Positions 53,873 to 63,521 of a stretch of 64,000 nt of DNA are shown here, one piece after another. The notes below the pieces were generated by a model, which was not told the DNA's origin, did no database searches, and saw only the letters and a list, made by a program, of their open reading frames with translations. This stretch comes from Parasphingorhabdus halotolerans. Its GTDB lineage: Bacteria > Pseudomonadota > Alphaproteobacteria > Sphingomonadales > Sphingomonadaceae. The stretch covers positions 2,232,001 to 2,296,000 of the forward strand of contig NZ_CP051217.1 of the NCBI RefSeq assembly GCF_012516475.1, written 5' to 3'. Positions within the stretch are counted from its first letter, which is position 1. Every line of letters starts with the position of its first letter. Position numbers and translations under genes: made by a program.

Positions 53873-54633
53873 TGCTAAAAATTGAAAACCTCTACGCCAC
53901 CGTTGCCGACACAGAAATTCTCAAGGGACTTTCGCTTGAAATAAACGCGGGCGAGATCCACGCGATCATGGGCCCCAATGGCGCGGGTAAATCGACGCTC
54001 GCTTATGCGCTGGGCGGGCGGCCCGGTTATGAAGTGACGCAGGGCTCGGCGACGTTCAATGGTCAGGACCTGCTCGATATTGATCCGCACGAACGCGCCG
54101 CCGCTGGGCTGTTCCTCGGTTTCCAGTACCCGGTTGAAATCCCCGGTGTCAGCAACCTGCAATTCCTGCGCGAAAGCCTGAATTCGCAGCGTAAGTTGCG
54201 CGGTGAGGAGCCGCTCAACGGCGCGCAGTTTATCAAGCTGGCCAAGGAAAAGGCTGCGCTGCTCAAAATGGACATGGATATGCTGAAACGCGCCGTGAAT
54301 GTTGGTTTTTCCGGCGGCGAGAAAAAGCGCAACGAGATGGTGCAGATGGGCATACTCGATCCCAAGCTGGCTATCCTCGACGAGACCGATAGCGGACTTG
54401 ATATTGATGCTTTGCGCATCGTCGGCAACGGGATCAACGCGATCATGCGTAAGCCGGACAAAGCGGTGCTGCTGATTACCCATTACCAACGCCTACTCGA
54501 CGAAGTGAAGCCGGATTTTGTGCATGTTCTGGCGAACGGGCGTATTGTGAAAACCGGCGGGCCGGAATTGGCATTGCAGCTGGAAAGCGAAGGATATGAA
54601 TCGACTGTTCAGGAGGCGGCGGAGGCGGCGTGA
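53872..54633 (+). CDS. sufC: Fe-S cluster assembly ATPase SufC
   Basis: This is a 253-residue ABC-type ATPase. Walker A is GPNGAGKST at residues 34-42, the signature is NVGFSGGEKKRNEMVQ, and Walker B is LAILDETDSGLDIDAL. SufC hydrolyses ATP to drive conformational change in the SufBCD scaffold and has no membrane domain. Start and stop overlap both neighbours, in keeping with one transcript. Confidence 0.95.
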   Translation: MLKIENLYATVADTEILKGLSLEINAGEIHAIMGPNGAGKSTLAYALGGRPGYEVTQGSATFNGQDLLDIDPHERAAAGLFLGFQYPVEIPGVSNLQFLRESLNSQRKLRGEEPLNGAQFIKLAKEKAALLKMDMDMLKRAVNVGFSGGEKKRNEMVQMGILDPKLAILDETDSGLDIDALRIVGNGINAIMRKPDKAVLLITHYQRLLDEVKPDFVHVLANGRIVKTGGPELALQLESEGYESTVQEAAEAA

Positions 54634-55184
54634 TGGACCGGACGGCAACCGTGGAACAGCTGCAAACGCATTTTCGGGAAACCGGCACTATGTCCATGCC
54701 TATCGCAGGAATGATCTGCTGGGCATTACTGGGCGGATTGGCGTTGGTTCTGCCAGACCGCACCGTTGGAAGCTTGGCGCTTTATATCATGGCGGGCATA
54801 TTGCCGTTGGCATTCCTGCTCGACAAGGCGAAGGGCGTGAACCTTTTTTCCGGTGGCGATAATCCGTTGACCAAGATGTTCCTGCTTTCGATCGTCGGTA
54901 TAGCGGTGACCGTTCCAGCCATATTGATCGGCGCGCAAGCTGCAGGCGAGCCTGACATTATTGTCCTTGGCATGGCCATTTTGGCGGGCGTGATCTGGAT
55001 TCCTTATGGCTGGGCGGCAGATGATAAAGTTGGTGTCATCCATGCTGTTGGCCGGGCCGTCGGCTGTTATGTGGCCTATGCCCTGATTGAAGAACCTTAT
55101 CGCGCAACAGCGATCTGCGCGGTTGTAGTGCTCAGCTATCTTTACTCACTGATCTTTATGAAGAAAGTGGGAGGCGCGGCATGA
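54633..55184 (+). CDS. Membrane protein between sufC and sufD
   Basis: The protein is not recognised. It has 183 residues with five or six hydrophobic segments and a short polar N terminus. It overlaps sufC at its start (TGATG) and sufD at its end (ATGA), so it is firmly part of the operon. GC content is like that of the suf genes, which argues against recent arrival. No known SUF component is an integral membrane protein. It could be unrelated to clusters and simply co-transcribed. Confidence 0.7.
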   Translation: MDRTATVEQLQTHFRETGTMSMPIAGMICWALLGGLALVLPDRTVGSLALYIMAGILPLAFLLDKAKGVNLFSGGDNPLTKMFLLSIVGIAVTVPAILIGAQAAGEPDIIVLGMAILAGVIWIPYGWAADDKVGVIHAVGRAVGCYVAYALIEEPYRATAICAVVVLSYLYSLIFMKKVGGAA

Positions 55185-55945
55185 CGACTCTCCCGCTCCC
55201 TACGCGCCGTGACGAGACATGGCGCTATGCCGATCTGGACGCGATCAAACCGGTCTGGCCGTTGCCGGAGCCGGAACGGGTTAATGTGCCAGCCGGAGCC
55301 TATTGGGATAAGGTAATCATCCTTGAAGGCGCGGCGGATAAAGTGACCACGCGCCGCATCAATATGCATATCGATCATGAGGCGAAGGCCAATATTCATA
55401 TTCTCAATCTGGGCGGCCATTATAGCCGTTTTGAATTAAATGTGACGATGGATGAAGACGCCCGGTTTAATCTGGGAGCCGCGCAAATTGGCGGGGATGC
55501 CCGCAATCTGGAAATTGTCACCAATGTGCGGCATACCTTGCCAGGTAGCGTGTCACGGCAGGTCGTCCGATCGGTGCTGGCCGGCAAGGCCACGGGTACT
55601 TTCCTTGGTAAAATTGACGTGCTGCGCGGCGCACAAAAGACGGATGCAGAGCAATCGGTCAAAGCCATGCTGCTCGACCGTACCGCTGCGGCAAACGCAA
55701 AACCGGAGCTGGAAATTTTTGCCGATGATGTGAAATGCGCGCATGGTGCCACGGTCGGCGAGCTGGATAAGCAGGCGCTTTTCTATATGGCCTCACGCGG
55801 CTTGCCGCCGCCAGTTGCCAAGAAATTGATGTTGCAGGCTTTTATCGGGGATGCGTTTGTCGGTATCAGAGATGACGACAAGCGCGCCGAGATTGAAGAG
55901 AATGCGCTGGCGGCGTTGGAAGCGCTGAGTGAGGGCAAGTCATGA
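55181..55945 (+). CDS. sufD: Fe-S cluster assembly protein SufD
   Basis: The 254-residue protein has the SufBD beta-helix core (about residues 60-220) with a conserved C-terminal part (FADDVKCAHGATVGELDKQALFYMASRG). It is much shorter than E. coli SufD (423 residues), mainly in the N-terminal region; short SufD forms are common in alphaproteobacteria. It is the partner of SufB in the scaffold. ATGA overlaps link it to the membrane gene before it and sufS after it. Confidence 0.9.
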   Translation: MTTLPLPTRRDETWRYADLDAIKPVWPLPEPERVNVPAGAYWDKVIILEGAADKVTTRRINMHIDHEAKANIHILNLGGHYSRFELNVTMDEDARFNLGAAQIGGDARNLEIVTNVRHTLPGSVSRQVVRSVLAGKATGTFLGKIDVLRGAQKTDAEQSVKAMLLDRTAAANAKPELEIFADDVKCAHGATVGELDKQALFYMASRGLPPPVAKKLMLQAFIGDAFVGIRDDDKRAEIEENALAALEALSEGKS

Positions 55946-57153
55946 ATGCGCCTGCCAACATAAAGACCAACTATCGCGCCGATTTTCCCGGCATACCGGC
56001 GGATTGGCATTATCTCGATACCGCCGCCACCGCCCAAAAGGCCAAGCCGGTGCTCGACGCTATCGCCCGCGCCTATGGGCCGGATTACGCCACCGTTCAT
56101 CGCGGCGTTTACGCACGCTCGGCCAATATGACGCTGGCTTATGAAGCCGCGCGCAAGCGGGTGGCGGGTTTTCTCCACGCCGCATCCGAGAACGAGATTG
56201 TCTTTACCAGTGGCGCGACGGACAGCATTAACTTGGTCGCCGAAAGCTGGGGCAATGCCAATGTCGGCGCCGATGACAGGATTATGTTGTCACAATTGGA
56301 GCACCATTCGAACATCGTGCCTTGGCAAATGCTCGCCGAGCGGAAAGGCGCGCATATTGATGTCGCACCGCTGACAGACGATGGCCAGATCGATCTGGAT
56401 TGGATCGAAGAGAATATTACCGGGCGGCACAAGTTGGTTGCATTGGCCCATGTGTCCAACGTGCTGGGCTCACTGATCGACGCGAAGCGCGCGGCGGCGA
56501 TTGCTCATAAAGTTGGTGCGAAACTATTGCTCGACGGCTGTCAGGCTGCCCCGCGTGTGCCCGTTGATGTGCAGGATCTAGGCTGCGACTTTTACGTGTT
56601 TTCCGGGCATAAAATTTATGGCCCGACCGGTATCGGCGTGCTTTGGGCGCCTTATGCAATTTTGGACGTCATGCCCCCGTGGAAGGGCGGCGGGTCAATG
56701 ATTGACCGCGTGAGTTTTGAAGGCACAACTTATGCCCCTGCGCCGGGCCGGTTTGAGGCAGGCACGCCGCATATTGCCGGTGTAGTCGCGCTGGATGCCG
56801 CGATCCAATATGTCGAGAGCATTGGCCTAGACGTGATTTCGGATCATGAAAATGCAACGCTGGCGAAGGCGCGGGAAGCGCTCGCGCAAATCAACAGCGT
56901 CCGTGTATTCGGCCCCGATAAAAGCATGGGCATTTTAAGCTTCGCGGTCGGTGACGTGCATCCGCATGATGTCGCCACTATATTGGATGAAGGCGGCGTA
57001 GCAATCCGCGCAGGCCATCACTGCGCGCAGCCATTGATGGATTATCTCGGCGTCCCTGCAACCGCGCGGGCGAGTTTCGGGATTTACAGCGATGATAGCG
57101 ATGTCGATGCGCTGGTGCAGGGCATTGAACGGGTCAGAAAGATTTTTGGGTGA
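55942..57153 (+). CDS. sufS: Cysteine desulfurase SufS
   Basis: The 403-residue class V aminotransferase-fold enzyme has its PLP lysine at K224 (FSGHKIYGPTGIGVLW) and the catalytic, persulfide-forming Cys at C361 (RAGHHCAQPLMDYLG). It takes sulfur from cysteine for cluster assembly. The GHHCAQP form is typical of group II desulfurases (SufS/CsdA). No sufE was found in the window, so the sulfur acceptor must be encoded elsewhere. Confidence 0.95.
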   Translation: MNAPANIKTNYRADFPGIPADWHYLDTAATAQKAKPVLDAIARAYGPDYATVHRGVYARSANMTLAYEAARKRVAGFLHAASENEIVFTSGATDSINLVAESWGNANVGADDRIMLSQLEHHSNIVPWQMLAERKGAHIDVAPLTDDGQIDLDWIEENITGRHKLVALAHVSNVLGSLIDAKRAAAIAHKVGAKLLLDGCQAAPRVPVDVQDLGCDFYVFSGHKIYGPTGIGVLWAPYAILDVMPPWKGGGSMIDRVSFEGTTYAPAPGRFEAGTPHIAGVVALDAAIQYVESIGLDVISDHENATLAKAREALAQINSVRVFGPDKSMGILSFAVGDVHPHDVATILDEGGVAIRAGHHCAQPLMDYLGVPATARASFGIYSDDSDVDALVQGIERVRKIFG

Positions 57154-57681
57154 ATGAACATGAATGAAGAACGCAAAATATTGGTCGAAGAAGTGGACTC
57201 GGTTGAGAAGCCGAAGCTAGCCAAGGTCGATGACGCCGTGGATGACAAGTCCGAGCCCGTCCTCGCGCCATCTCCCTTTGAAGCGGAGAGCGATGCCAGC
57301 AAACTCAATCGCAAGAAGGATTATTTGGAAGGATTTCTTGCGCAGAAGCCCGAAGCGGAGCCAGCGGGCGAACCCGGCGGCGATCTTTATGAAGCGGTTA
57401 TTGATACGCTGAAGTCCATTTACGATCCGGAAATTCCGGTGAACATCTATGATCTCGGGCTGATCTACGGGGTCGAGATTACACCGGAAAACCACGCAAT
57501 TGTAACCATGACGCTGACCACACCGCATTGTCCGGTCGCTGAATCCATGCCCGGCGAGATTGAGCTGCAAGTCGGCAGCGTCCCCGGCGTGGGGCATAGC
57601 GAAGTCAATCTTGTCTGGGACCCACCGTGGGATCCGCAAAAGATGAGCGATGAAGCGAAGCTTGAGTTAGGAATGTTATGA
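57154..57681 (+). CDS. sufT: SUF-associated DUF59/MIP18-type protein (SufT-like)
   Basis: The 175-residue protein has an acidic, low-complexity N-terminal extension of about 75 residues, then a DUF59 domain: DPEIPVNIYDLGLIYGVEI at about 92-110 and TTPHCPVAESMPGEIE with the conserved Cys. SufT proteins help mature Fe-S proteins. It starts directly after the sufS stop and overlaps the A-type carrier gene by 4 bases. A start at the second ATG, two codons later, is possible. Confidence 0.9.
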   Translation: MNMNEERKILVEEVDSVEKPKLAKVDDAVDDKSEPVLAPSPFEAESDASKLNRKKDYLEGFLAQKPEAEPAGEPGGDLYEAVIDTLKSIYDPEIPVNIYDLGLIYGVEITPENHAIVTMTLTTPHCPVAESMPGEIELQVGSVPGVGHSEVNLVWDPPWDPQKMSDEAKLELGML

Positions 57682-58055
57682 TGACTGACACAAAAACCAA
57701 ATCAGCCCCCAAAAAGAGGGAGATTCCCGCAGCGATCATCCTGACACCTGCGGCAGAACAGCGGATCACCGATTTAATGGCCAAAGCGCCTGATGACGCC
57801 ATCGGTGTAAAGCTCTCCACCCCGCGTCGCGGGTGCAGCGGGTTGGCTTATTCGGTCGATTATATCACCGAAGAAGTCCCGTTCGATGAAAAAATCGTGA
57901 CGCCGGGCGGCGTGTTTTACGTCGATGGCCCCAGCGTATTATATCTGATCGGTAGCACAATGGACTGGCAGGAGGATGATTTCACCGCCGGTTTTGTGTT
58001 TGAAAACCCCAATGCCAAGGGCGCTTGCGGCTGCGGGGAAAGCTTCACCGTATAA
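57678..58055 (+). CDS. sufA: A-type Fe-S carrier protein (SufA/IscA family)
   Basis: The 125-residue protein has the three conserved Cys of A-type carriers: C53 in RRGCSGLAY and C117/C119 in GACGCGESF. A short Lys-rich N-terminal tail (about residues 1-17) is extra. It would receive clusters from the SufBCD scaffold and pass them to targets. It is the last clear suf gene of the operon. Confidence 0.9.
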   Translation: MMTDTKTKSAPKKREIPAAIILTPAAEQRITDLMAKAPDDAIGVKLSTPRRGCSGLAYSVDYITEEVPFDEKIVTPGGVFYVDGPSVLYLIGSTMDWQEDDFTAGFVFENPNAKGACGCGESFTV

Positions 58056-58061
58056 GGAATC

Positions 58062-58568
58062 ATGATGTTCACGAAAACCACGGGCTTGGCGCTGATTGCG
58101 ATGATCGCTCTCGCCGGATCAGCGGCGGCGGAGGATGTGACACCGGCTCTTTCCTCGTTTGAACAAATGTCTGCACTGGCAGGGGACTGGAAAAGGGAAG
58201 GCGAAGACGGTAAAAAATTCCATATCGAGTTTGAACTGACCGCCAACAACAGTGTGCTGGTCGAACGCTGGATCAGCCGCGGCAAAACCCATTCGCTCAC
58301 GCTGTATCATCGCGACAAGGCCGATGTCGTCGCCACCCATTATTGCCCGCAAGGCAATCAACCCCGCATGAAAATGAGTACGCCCGATGGTGCGGCGAAA
58401 ATCACGTTCGATTTCTGGGACGCGACCAATTTGGTGAAACCGACAGACAATCATCAGCATAGCCTGTCGTTTGATTTGTCGGAGCCTGACCGCGTTAAGC
58501 GAGCGGAAGTCTATTTGAGCGGGGCGGGTGAACAGCCATCCGAGATGGTTTTGGTGCGGGTGCGTTAG
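58062..58568 (+). CDS. Exported small unknown protein
   Basis: The protein is not recognised. It has 168 residues with a clear signal peptide (LALIAMIALAGSAAA, cleavage near residue 23 before EDVTP). The mature part is probably a small beta barrel or lipocalin-like fold, judging from alternating hydrophobic strands and an ALAGDWKREG start that recalls such proteins. It lies 6 bases after sufA and may be co-transcribed, but a SUF role is not implied, since it is periplasmic. Confidence 0.65.
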   Translation: MMFTKTTGLALIAMIALAGSAAAEDVTPALSSFEQMSALAGDWKREGEDGKKFHIEFELTANNSVLVERWISRGKTHSLTLYHRDKADVVATHYCPQGNQPRMKMSTPDGAAKITFDFWDATNLVKPTDNHQHSLSFDLSEPDRVKRAEVYLSGAGEQPSEMVLVRVR

Positions 58569-58668
58569 TTGTTGAAAACACTATGCCACAGGTGGTCGTG
58601 GATGATACTATATTAGTGAAGTCCAACTTAATTGAAACCGCAGATAAAACGCCTTTAAAGAGCACCAA

Positions 58669-59901
58669 ATGAGCGAGAATAGAATACGACTTATTGAAAG
58701 AGTTGTGGATCTGGAAAACCTAGAGTCAATTTCAGCGAGTCAATTGCTGGATTTTAATAAAGGTCGCGAAGTTCGAGCTAAGGCTGACAAGAATAAGCGT
58801 TCAAAATGCCCTATTGTCTGCGCAAGATGTGAAAACTCGGTCGTCGTTCCTATGCATTGGCAGACCGGAGAATATTATTTCAAACATTTCGATAAGTTTG
58901 TTGAGTGTCCATGGACCAGTGAAGGATCAATCTCTATTGATCAGGCAAATGCGAGAATATTTCAAGGGCAACAGGAAGGCCCGCTTCATAAAAAGTTGAA
59001 GGAAAAAATGGCTCTTTCGCTAGCAGCATGCCCAGATGTGCCAGACATTTGGGTTGATGAAATATACAACAGCAGAAAATTTAAAGAGCACAAAAAACCT
59101 GACATCAGGTTCGTTTACAAAGACCGGACCTTTGTATTTGAAATCCAACTAGCCACCACTCAACGCCCAATCATCACCAAAAGAAACAAGTTCTATCAAA
59201 GAGAAGGTTTCTCGCTTTTATGGATAACCTCAAATCCAGAACCGAAAGCTCTTGAGGCACACAAAGCTTCTGTTGTGGACATCATTACAGATCACAACGA
59301 CAATCTGTTTTCAGTCGATGACGAAACATTCAGAAGAGGTGATGCCGAAAACACAATTGTGCTTCGGGTTCATTGGTGGGAAGGCTCTGAGTGTAAAAGC
59401 AAAATCGTTAAACTTGATGATCTTATATATCCAGAGGACGGGTTACCTTATGCTATTGAGAAACCCAAGCCATGGAATGAGCGGTGGAAAGATAGCTGGG
59501 TATCAATAACGCCTACGAGTGGATCAATATATCGAGACAGAATTGAACTATGGGAGTCACTCATTGGCAAATACGATCTTGATACCAACGCAGATGATCT
59601 TGAGCAAAATCACTATGGCCTGATCTATCTTCTAAATTTGTTGCTTTCAATTGAACGAAAAATGCTCGTTGGAACCAAGCAGAAAAACTTAACTGAAGTT
59701 CTCAACACCTTTTTCTCCACCGAATCACGACAACCGTTTGCACGTATTGCCGAGTATTTTCTCAAAAAAGCCAATGAAGGTAGCTATTTGACAATTCAAT
59801 CGACGCAGCAAAAGCTGAATGAAGCAAGGCAAACCGAACAGATCGATAAGACCTCTCTCGAGGCAAAGATTGTGCGTGTTCTTTTTCCTAAGTGGACTTA
59901 G
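58669..59901 (+). CDS. CoiA-like / DUF6035-type nuclease-domain protein
   Basis: The 410-residue protein has an N-terminal zinc-binding region (C47, C51, C54, H63, H73, C80). A PD-(D/E)XK-like core follows: KPDIRFVYKDRTFVFEIQLA with D145, E158 and Q160. The arrangement resembles competence protein CoiA and the DUF6035 family, whose members are putative nucleases. The gene is distinctly AT-rich compared with suf and etf, has a long region of unknown helical sequence after residue 240, and is followed by intergenic repeats, all signs of transfer. A defence or DNA-processing role is possible but unproven. Confidence 0.6.
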   Translation: MSENRIRLIERVVDLENLESISASQLLDFNKGREVRAKADKNKRSKCPIVCARCENSVVVPMHWQTGEYYFKHFDKFVECPWTSEGSISIDQANARIFQGQQEGPLHKKLKEKMALSLAACPDVPDIWVDEIYNSRKFKEHKKPDIRFVYKDRTFVFEIQLATTQRPIITKRNKFYQREGFSLLWITSNPEPKALEAHKASVVDIITDHNDNLFSVDDETFRRGDAENTIVLRVHWWEGSECKSKIVKLDDLIYPEDGLPYAIEKPKPWNERWKDSWVSITPTSGSIYRDRIELWESLIGKYDLDTNADDLEQNHYGLIYLLNLLLSIERKMLVGTKQKNLTEVLNTFFSTESRQPFARIAEYFLKKANEGSYLTIQSTQQKLNEARQTEQIDKTSLEAKIVRVLFPKWT

Positions 59902-59937
59902 AAAACCCCAGCGCTTTCACGCCGGAGTTTCCTATTT

Positions 59938-60060
59938 CGTCATCCTAAACTTCTTTCAGGATCTATTTCGCGGTCCGCGCCTGCCTCTCGGTGGATGCTG
60001 AAACGCTCAGCTTTGGTTTGATGCCCCGCATCAATCGTCGCCTGCGCTCAGCATGACGAG
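59938..60060. repeat. Intergenic inverted repeat (CGTCATCCTAAACTTC type)
   Basis: CGTCATCCT...TTTCAGGATC at the left and CTCAGCATGACG at the right form partly matching arms, with GGATGCTGAAAC between. This resembles a repeat unit widespread in alphaproteobacterial intergenic DNA. It begins 37 bases after the CoiA-like gene. No gene lies in 59902-60249; this repeat and the next one fill most of it. Confidence 0.55.
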
Positions 60061-60068
60061 TAAGATAT

Positions 60069-60246
60069 CCCTCTCCCTTGAGGGAGAGGGTTGTGTAGAC
60101 TTATGAGTGAAGCGAATTAGTCGTAGCTGGGTGGGGGTGTACTGGCCGTATGGTGCGCGGACCTATGGCGTTGAGCACCCTCATCCAACTTTGCCTAATC
60201 AGCAGAGCTGATAAGGCGGCGTATCCTTCTCCCTCAAGGGAGAAGG
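60069..60246. repeat. MITE-like repeat with CCCTCTCCCT palindromic ends
   Basis: It starts with the palindrome CCCTCTCCCT-TG-AGGGAGAGGG (60069-60090) and ends with CCTTCTCCCT-CA-AGGGAGAAGG (60225-60246). In between, GGGTGGGGGTG and CACCCTCATCC face each other, so the whole 178-bp unit is an imperfect inverted repeat. It ends 3 bases before the etfA stop codon region on the opposite strand and may act as its terminator. Confidence 0.6.
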
Positions 60247-60249
60247 GAA

Positions 60250-61179
60250 TCAGACTTTCGAAGTCAACTCCGGAACGGCGTCAAACAAATCCGCAACCAG
60301 CCCGATATCGGCAACCTGAAAAATCGGTGCGTCTTCGTCTTTGTTGATCGCGACGATGGTTTTGGAGTCTTTCATGCCCGCCAGATGCTGGATCGCGCCG
60401 GAAATGCCGATGGCGATGTAGACTTCTGGCGCGACGATTTTGCCGGTCTGGCCGACTTGATAGTCGTTCGGAACATAGCCCGCGTCGACCGCTGCACGGC
60501 TCGCACCAATGCCTGCGCCGAGTTTATCTGCCAATGGCGTGATGACTTCCTCGAACTTTTCGGATGAACCCAAAGCACGACCACCGGATACGATGATCTT
60601 GGCTGAGGTCAGTTCAGGCCGTTCGGACTTGGCGATTTCTTCGCTGACGAAGCTGGACAAGCCTGCATCGTTGGCGCCGCTCACAGCTTCAATAGAAGCA
60701 CTACCGCCTTCGGTTGCCGCTTTATCAAAAGCCGTCCCGCGAACGGTAATGACTTTCTTGGCATCGGATGATTTAACCGTGGCAATCGCGTTACCGGCAT
60801 AGATCGGCCGGGTGAACGTGTCTTCGCTTTCGACCGAGAGAATATCGCTAATCTGCATTACGTCGAGCAAAGCCGCAACGCGTGGTGCTATGTTTTTGCC
60901 GGTAGTGGTTGCAGGCGCGAGGAAGGCATCGTGGCTTTCCATCAAGGTCGCAATCAATGGCGCAGCATTTTCCGCAAGCTGGTTAGCCAGCGAAGCATCA
61001 TCCGCGACATGCACGGTGGCAACGCCAGCGACTTTCGCCGCCTGTTCGCCAACGCTGGCGCAGCCGGAGCCGATGACCAGAGCATGGACTTCACCCAATT
61101 GCGACGCGGCGGTGACGACGGCCAGCGTCGCGTCTTTCATGTTCGTGTTATCATGTTCTACGAGTACGAGCGTTTTCAT
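60250..61179 (-). CDS. etfA: Electron transfer flavoprotein alpha subunit
   Basis: The 309-residue protein has an N-terminal alpha/beta domain and a C-terminal FAD-binding domain with the family signature ([22 protein letters not shown], then [16 protein letters not shown]). ETF carries electrons from acyl-CoA and other dehydrogenases to ETF:quinone oxidoreductase. Its ATG shares one base with the etfB stop (TAATG). The gene ends at a strong intergenic palindrome. Confidence 0.95.
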   Translation of the reverse strand: MKTLVLVEHDNTNMKDATLAVVTAASQLGEVHALVIGSGCASVGEQAAKVAGVATVHVADDASLANQLAENAAPLIATLMESHDAFLAPATTTGKNIAPRVAALLDVMQISDILSVESEDTFTRPIYAGNAIATVKSSDAKKVITVRGTAFDKAATEGGSASIEAVSGANDAGLSSFVSEEIAKSERPELTSAKIIVSGGRALGSSEKFEEVITPLADKLGAGIGASRAAVDAGYVPNDYQVGQTGKIVAPEVYIAIGISGAIQHLAGMKDSKTIVAINKDEDAPIFQVADIGLVADLFDAVPELTSKV

Positions 61180-61925
61180 TAGATGGCTCCCACAGCTTTA
61201 AGTTTCGCGACCAGCGCATCGACGTCTTCGACCTTTTCACCGGCCTGACGAACCGGAGGCTCGGCGACGGTGATGGTGGTGAGACGCGGGGTGATATCAA
61301 CGCCATAATCGGCAGGCGTTTTCTCATCCATCGGCTTTTTCTTCGCCTTCATGATGTTTGGCAGAGACGCATAACGCGGCTCATTGAGACGCAGGTCGGT
61401 GGTCACGACTGCGGGCAGCGCCAATTTAACCGTTTGCAGGCCGCCATCAATTTCACGCTTCACGGTGATGCTGTCGCCGTCAATTGCAACGGTATTGGCA
61501 AATGTACCCTGACCCCAACCGAGCAATGCTGCGAGCATCTGGCCGGTCTGGTTGCTGTCATCGTCAATCGCCTGCTTGCCGGTGATCACCAGCTTCGGCG
61601 CTTCTTCTTCGACGATTTTGGCAAGGATTTTGGCAACCGCGAGTGGCTCGACTTCTTCGTCCGTCATAACTAAAATGGCACGGTCCGCGCCCATGGCGAG
61701 TGCGGTACGCAATGTTTCCTGCGCCTTTTGCGGGCCAACCGAAACCGCGATAATTTCTTCCGCCTTGCCGGCCTCTTTCAGGCGGATGGCTTCCTCGACG
61801 GAAATTTCATCGAACGGGTTCATCGACATTTTGACATTGGCGAGATCAACACCGCTGCCGTCGGATTTGACCCGCGGTTTTACGTTATAATCTATGACCC
61901 GTTTGACAGGTACCAGGATTTTCAT
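61179..61925 (-). CDS. etfB: Electron transfer flavoprotein beta subunit
   Basis: The 248-residue protein begins [20 protein letters not shown]. It contains the ETF-beta signature region ([25 protein letters not shown]) that binds AMP and contacts the alpha subunit. It forms a heterodimer with EtfA, whose gene follows by one-base overlap. GGAAAC lies just before the ATG. The promoter should be in the 122 bases between it and the small gene upstream. Confidence 0.95.
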   Translation of the reverse strand: MKILVPVKRVIDYNVKPRVKSDGSGVDLANVKMSMNPFDEISVEEAIRLKEAGKAEEIIAVSVGPQKAQETLRTALAMGADRAILVMTDEEVEPLAVAKILAKIVEEEAPKLVITGKQAIDDDSNQTGQMLAALLGWGQGTFANTVAIDGDSITVKREIDGGLQTVKLALPAVVTTDLRLNEPRYASLPNIMKAKKKPMDEKTPADYGVDITPRLTTITVAEPPVRQAGEKVEDVDALVAKLKAVGAI

Positions 61926-62047
61926 TGCTGTTTCCTTCTTTAAACTCTGAACACTCTATAGCTTACGTTCACGTAAACGTCAAATATCTCTATTGCAGTG
62001 CAGCATAGCCATCCGGCTAACCGGGGCTAGCTGCGCATTTGTGCATG

Positions 62048-62320
62048 CTAGACGTGGGGCAAATCAAAATCACCGGCTGAAGCAGCCTTGTAGGCAAACT
62101 CTCTCAACACCTTCGGAGCGATCCACGTCTTTTCTGTCAAATGGATTATCCAAGCCAGCAGCTTATCTGTACTATTACACTGCGAAATGGGGATTTCGTA
62201 GGGATATTTGACATTTATCGTGATGGTAGTTTCGTCTACTTCAACGTAGTATTTTTCATCTAATAACTCATCCATACCGTCGGCAAGAGTAGTCAGTTTT
62301 TCGTTCTCAGCGTCATCCAT
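62048..62320 (-). CDS. Small unknown protein after sucC
   Basis: The protein is not recognised. It has 90 residues, an acidic N-terminal half (MDDAENEKLTTLADGMDELL), a beta-like middle (YYVEVDETTITINVKYPYEI) and a C-terminal helix. It starts one base after the sucC stop, so it is probably co-translated. It sits where sucD would be expected in many genomes, but it shows no resemblance to SucD. GC content is lower than that of sucC. Confidence 0.55.
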   Translation of the reverse strand: MDDAENEKLTTLADGMDELLDEKYYVEVDETTITINVKYPYEIPISQCNSTDKLLAWIIHLTEKTWIAPKVLREFAYKAASAGDFDLPHV

Positions 62321-62321
62321 A

Positions 62322-63521
62322 TCAAGCCGCCTCTTTCACTTGCGCGACAATCTTCTTCGCTGCATCGCCCAAGTCATCGGCTGACACGATAGGAAGACCG
62401 CTATTCGCCAGGATTTCCTTACCCTTCGCAACATTGGTTCCTTCTAACCTGACGACCAGAGGCACCGAAAGGTTCACTTCTTTTGCTGCGGCCACAATGC
62501 CTTCGGCAATAATGTCGCATTTCATGATGCCGCCAAAGATGTTGACCAAAATGCCTTCCACTGCGGGATCAGCGAGAATAATCTTGAAAGCAGCCGTCAC
62601 TTTTTCGGTGGTCGCGCCGCCGCCTACGTCAAGGAAGTTTGCTGGAAACGCGCCGTTTAACTTGATGATGTCCATCGTCGCCATCGCCAACCCTGCGCCA
62701 TTGACCATGCAGCCGATATTACCATCGAGCTTGATATACGCGAGGTCATATTTCGATGCTTCCACTTCGGCGGGATCTTCCTCGGTTTCGTCACGCAATT
62801 CGACCAGATCGGGGTGACGCATGAGCGCATTACCGTCAAAGCTCATTTTCGTATCGAGCACGATCAGCTGCTGGTCTTCGGTCACCACCAGCGGGTTAAT
62901 CTCGACCATCTCGCAATCCATCGCCATGAACGCATCATAGAGTTTCTTGCCCAGCTTCTGCGCTTGTTTGTTCAAATCGCCTTTCAACTGCAACGCAAAA
63001 GCAATCGTGCGGCCGTGATGGGGCATAAAGCCCTGCGCCGGATCAATCGTGATCGTGCGAATTTTCTCAGGCGTGCTGTGCGCAACTTCCTCAATATCCA
63101 TGCCGCCTTCGGTGGAAACCACCATCGCCACCCGGCCACTTGCGCGGTCGACCAGCATCGAGAGGTAAAATTCTTTCTCGATATCCACGCCGTCGGTGAC
63201 ATAAAGCCGGTTCACCTGCTTGCCCTCATCACCGGTTTGAATGGTGACCAGCGTATTGCCGAGCATTTCTTCGGCATTGACGCGCACTTCATCGACGGAC
63301 TTCGCAAGCCGCACGCCGCCTTTGGCATCGGGGCCGAGTTCCTTATATTTACCCTTGCCGCGACCACCTGCATGGATTTGCGCCTTCACCACATAAAGCG
63401 GTCCGGGCAATTTCTCTGCCGCTGCGACAGCTTCGTCAACGGTGAGTGCTGCATAACCAGCGGGAACGGCAATGCCGTGTTTTGCGAGCAGTTCTTTGCC
63501 CTGATACTCATGGATATTCAT
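62322..63521 (-). CDS. sucC: Succinyl-CoA synthetase (ADP-forming) beta subunit
   Basis: The 399-residue protein has an N-terminal ATP-grasp domain ([20 protein letters not shown], then [18 protein letters not shown]) and a C-terminal ligase domain ([19 protein letters not shown]). It converts succinyl-CoA to succinate with ATP formation in the TCA cycle, with SucD as the alpha subunit. sucD is not in the window. GGAAAAAG occurs 10 bases before the ATG. Confidence 0.95.
   Translation of the reverse strand: MNIHEYQGKELLAKHGIAVPAGYAALTVDEAVAAAEKLPGPLYVVKAQIHAGGRGKGKYKELGPDAKGGVRLAKSVDEVRVNAEEMLGNTLVTIQTGDEGKQVNRLYVTDGVDIEKEFYLSMLVDRASGRVAMVVSTEGGMDIEEVAHSTPEKIRTITIDPAQGFMPHHGRTIAFALQLKGDLNKQAQKLGKKLYDAFMAMDCEMVEINPLVVTEDQQLIVLDTKMSFDGNALMRHPDLVELRDETEEDPAEVEASKYDLAYIKLDGNIGCMVNGAGLAMATMDIIKLNGAFPANFLDVGGGATTEKVTAAFKIILADPAVEGILVNIFGGIMKCDIIAEGIVAAAKEVNLSVPLVVRLEGTNVAKGKEILANSGLPIVSADDLGDAAKKIVAQVKEAA

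Noticed and set aside
53056..60246. CRISPR array from the C/G-rich repeats
   Set aside because: The repeats are palindromic, few, unevenly spaced and not separated by uniform spacers; no cas gene is present.
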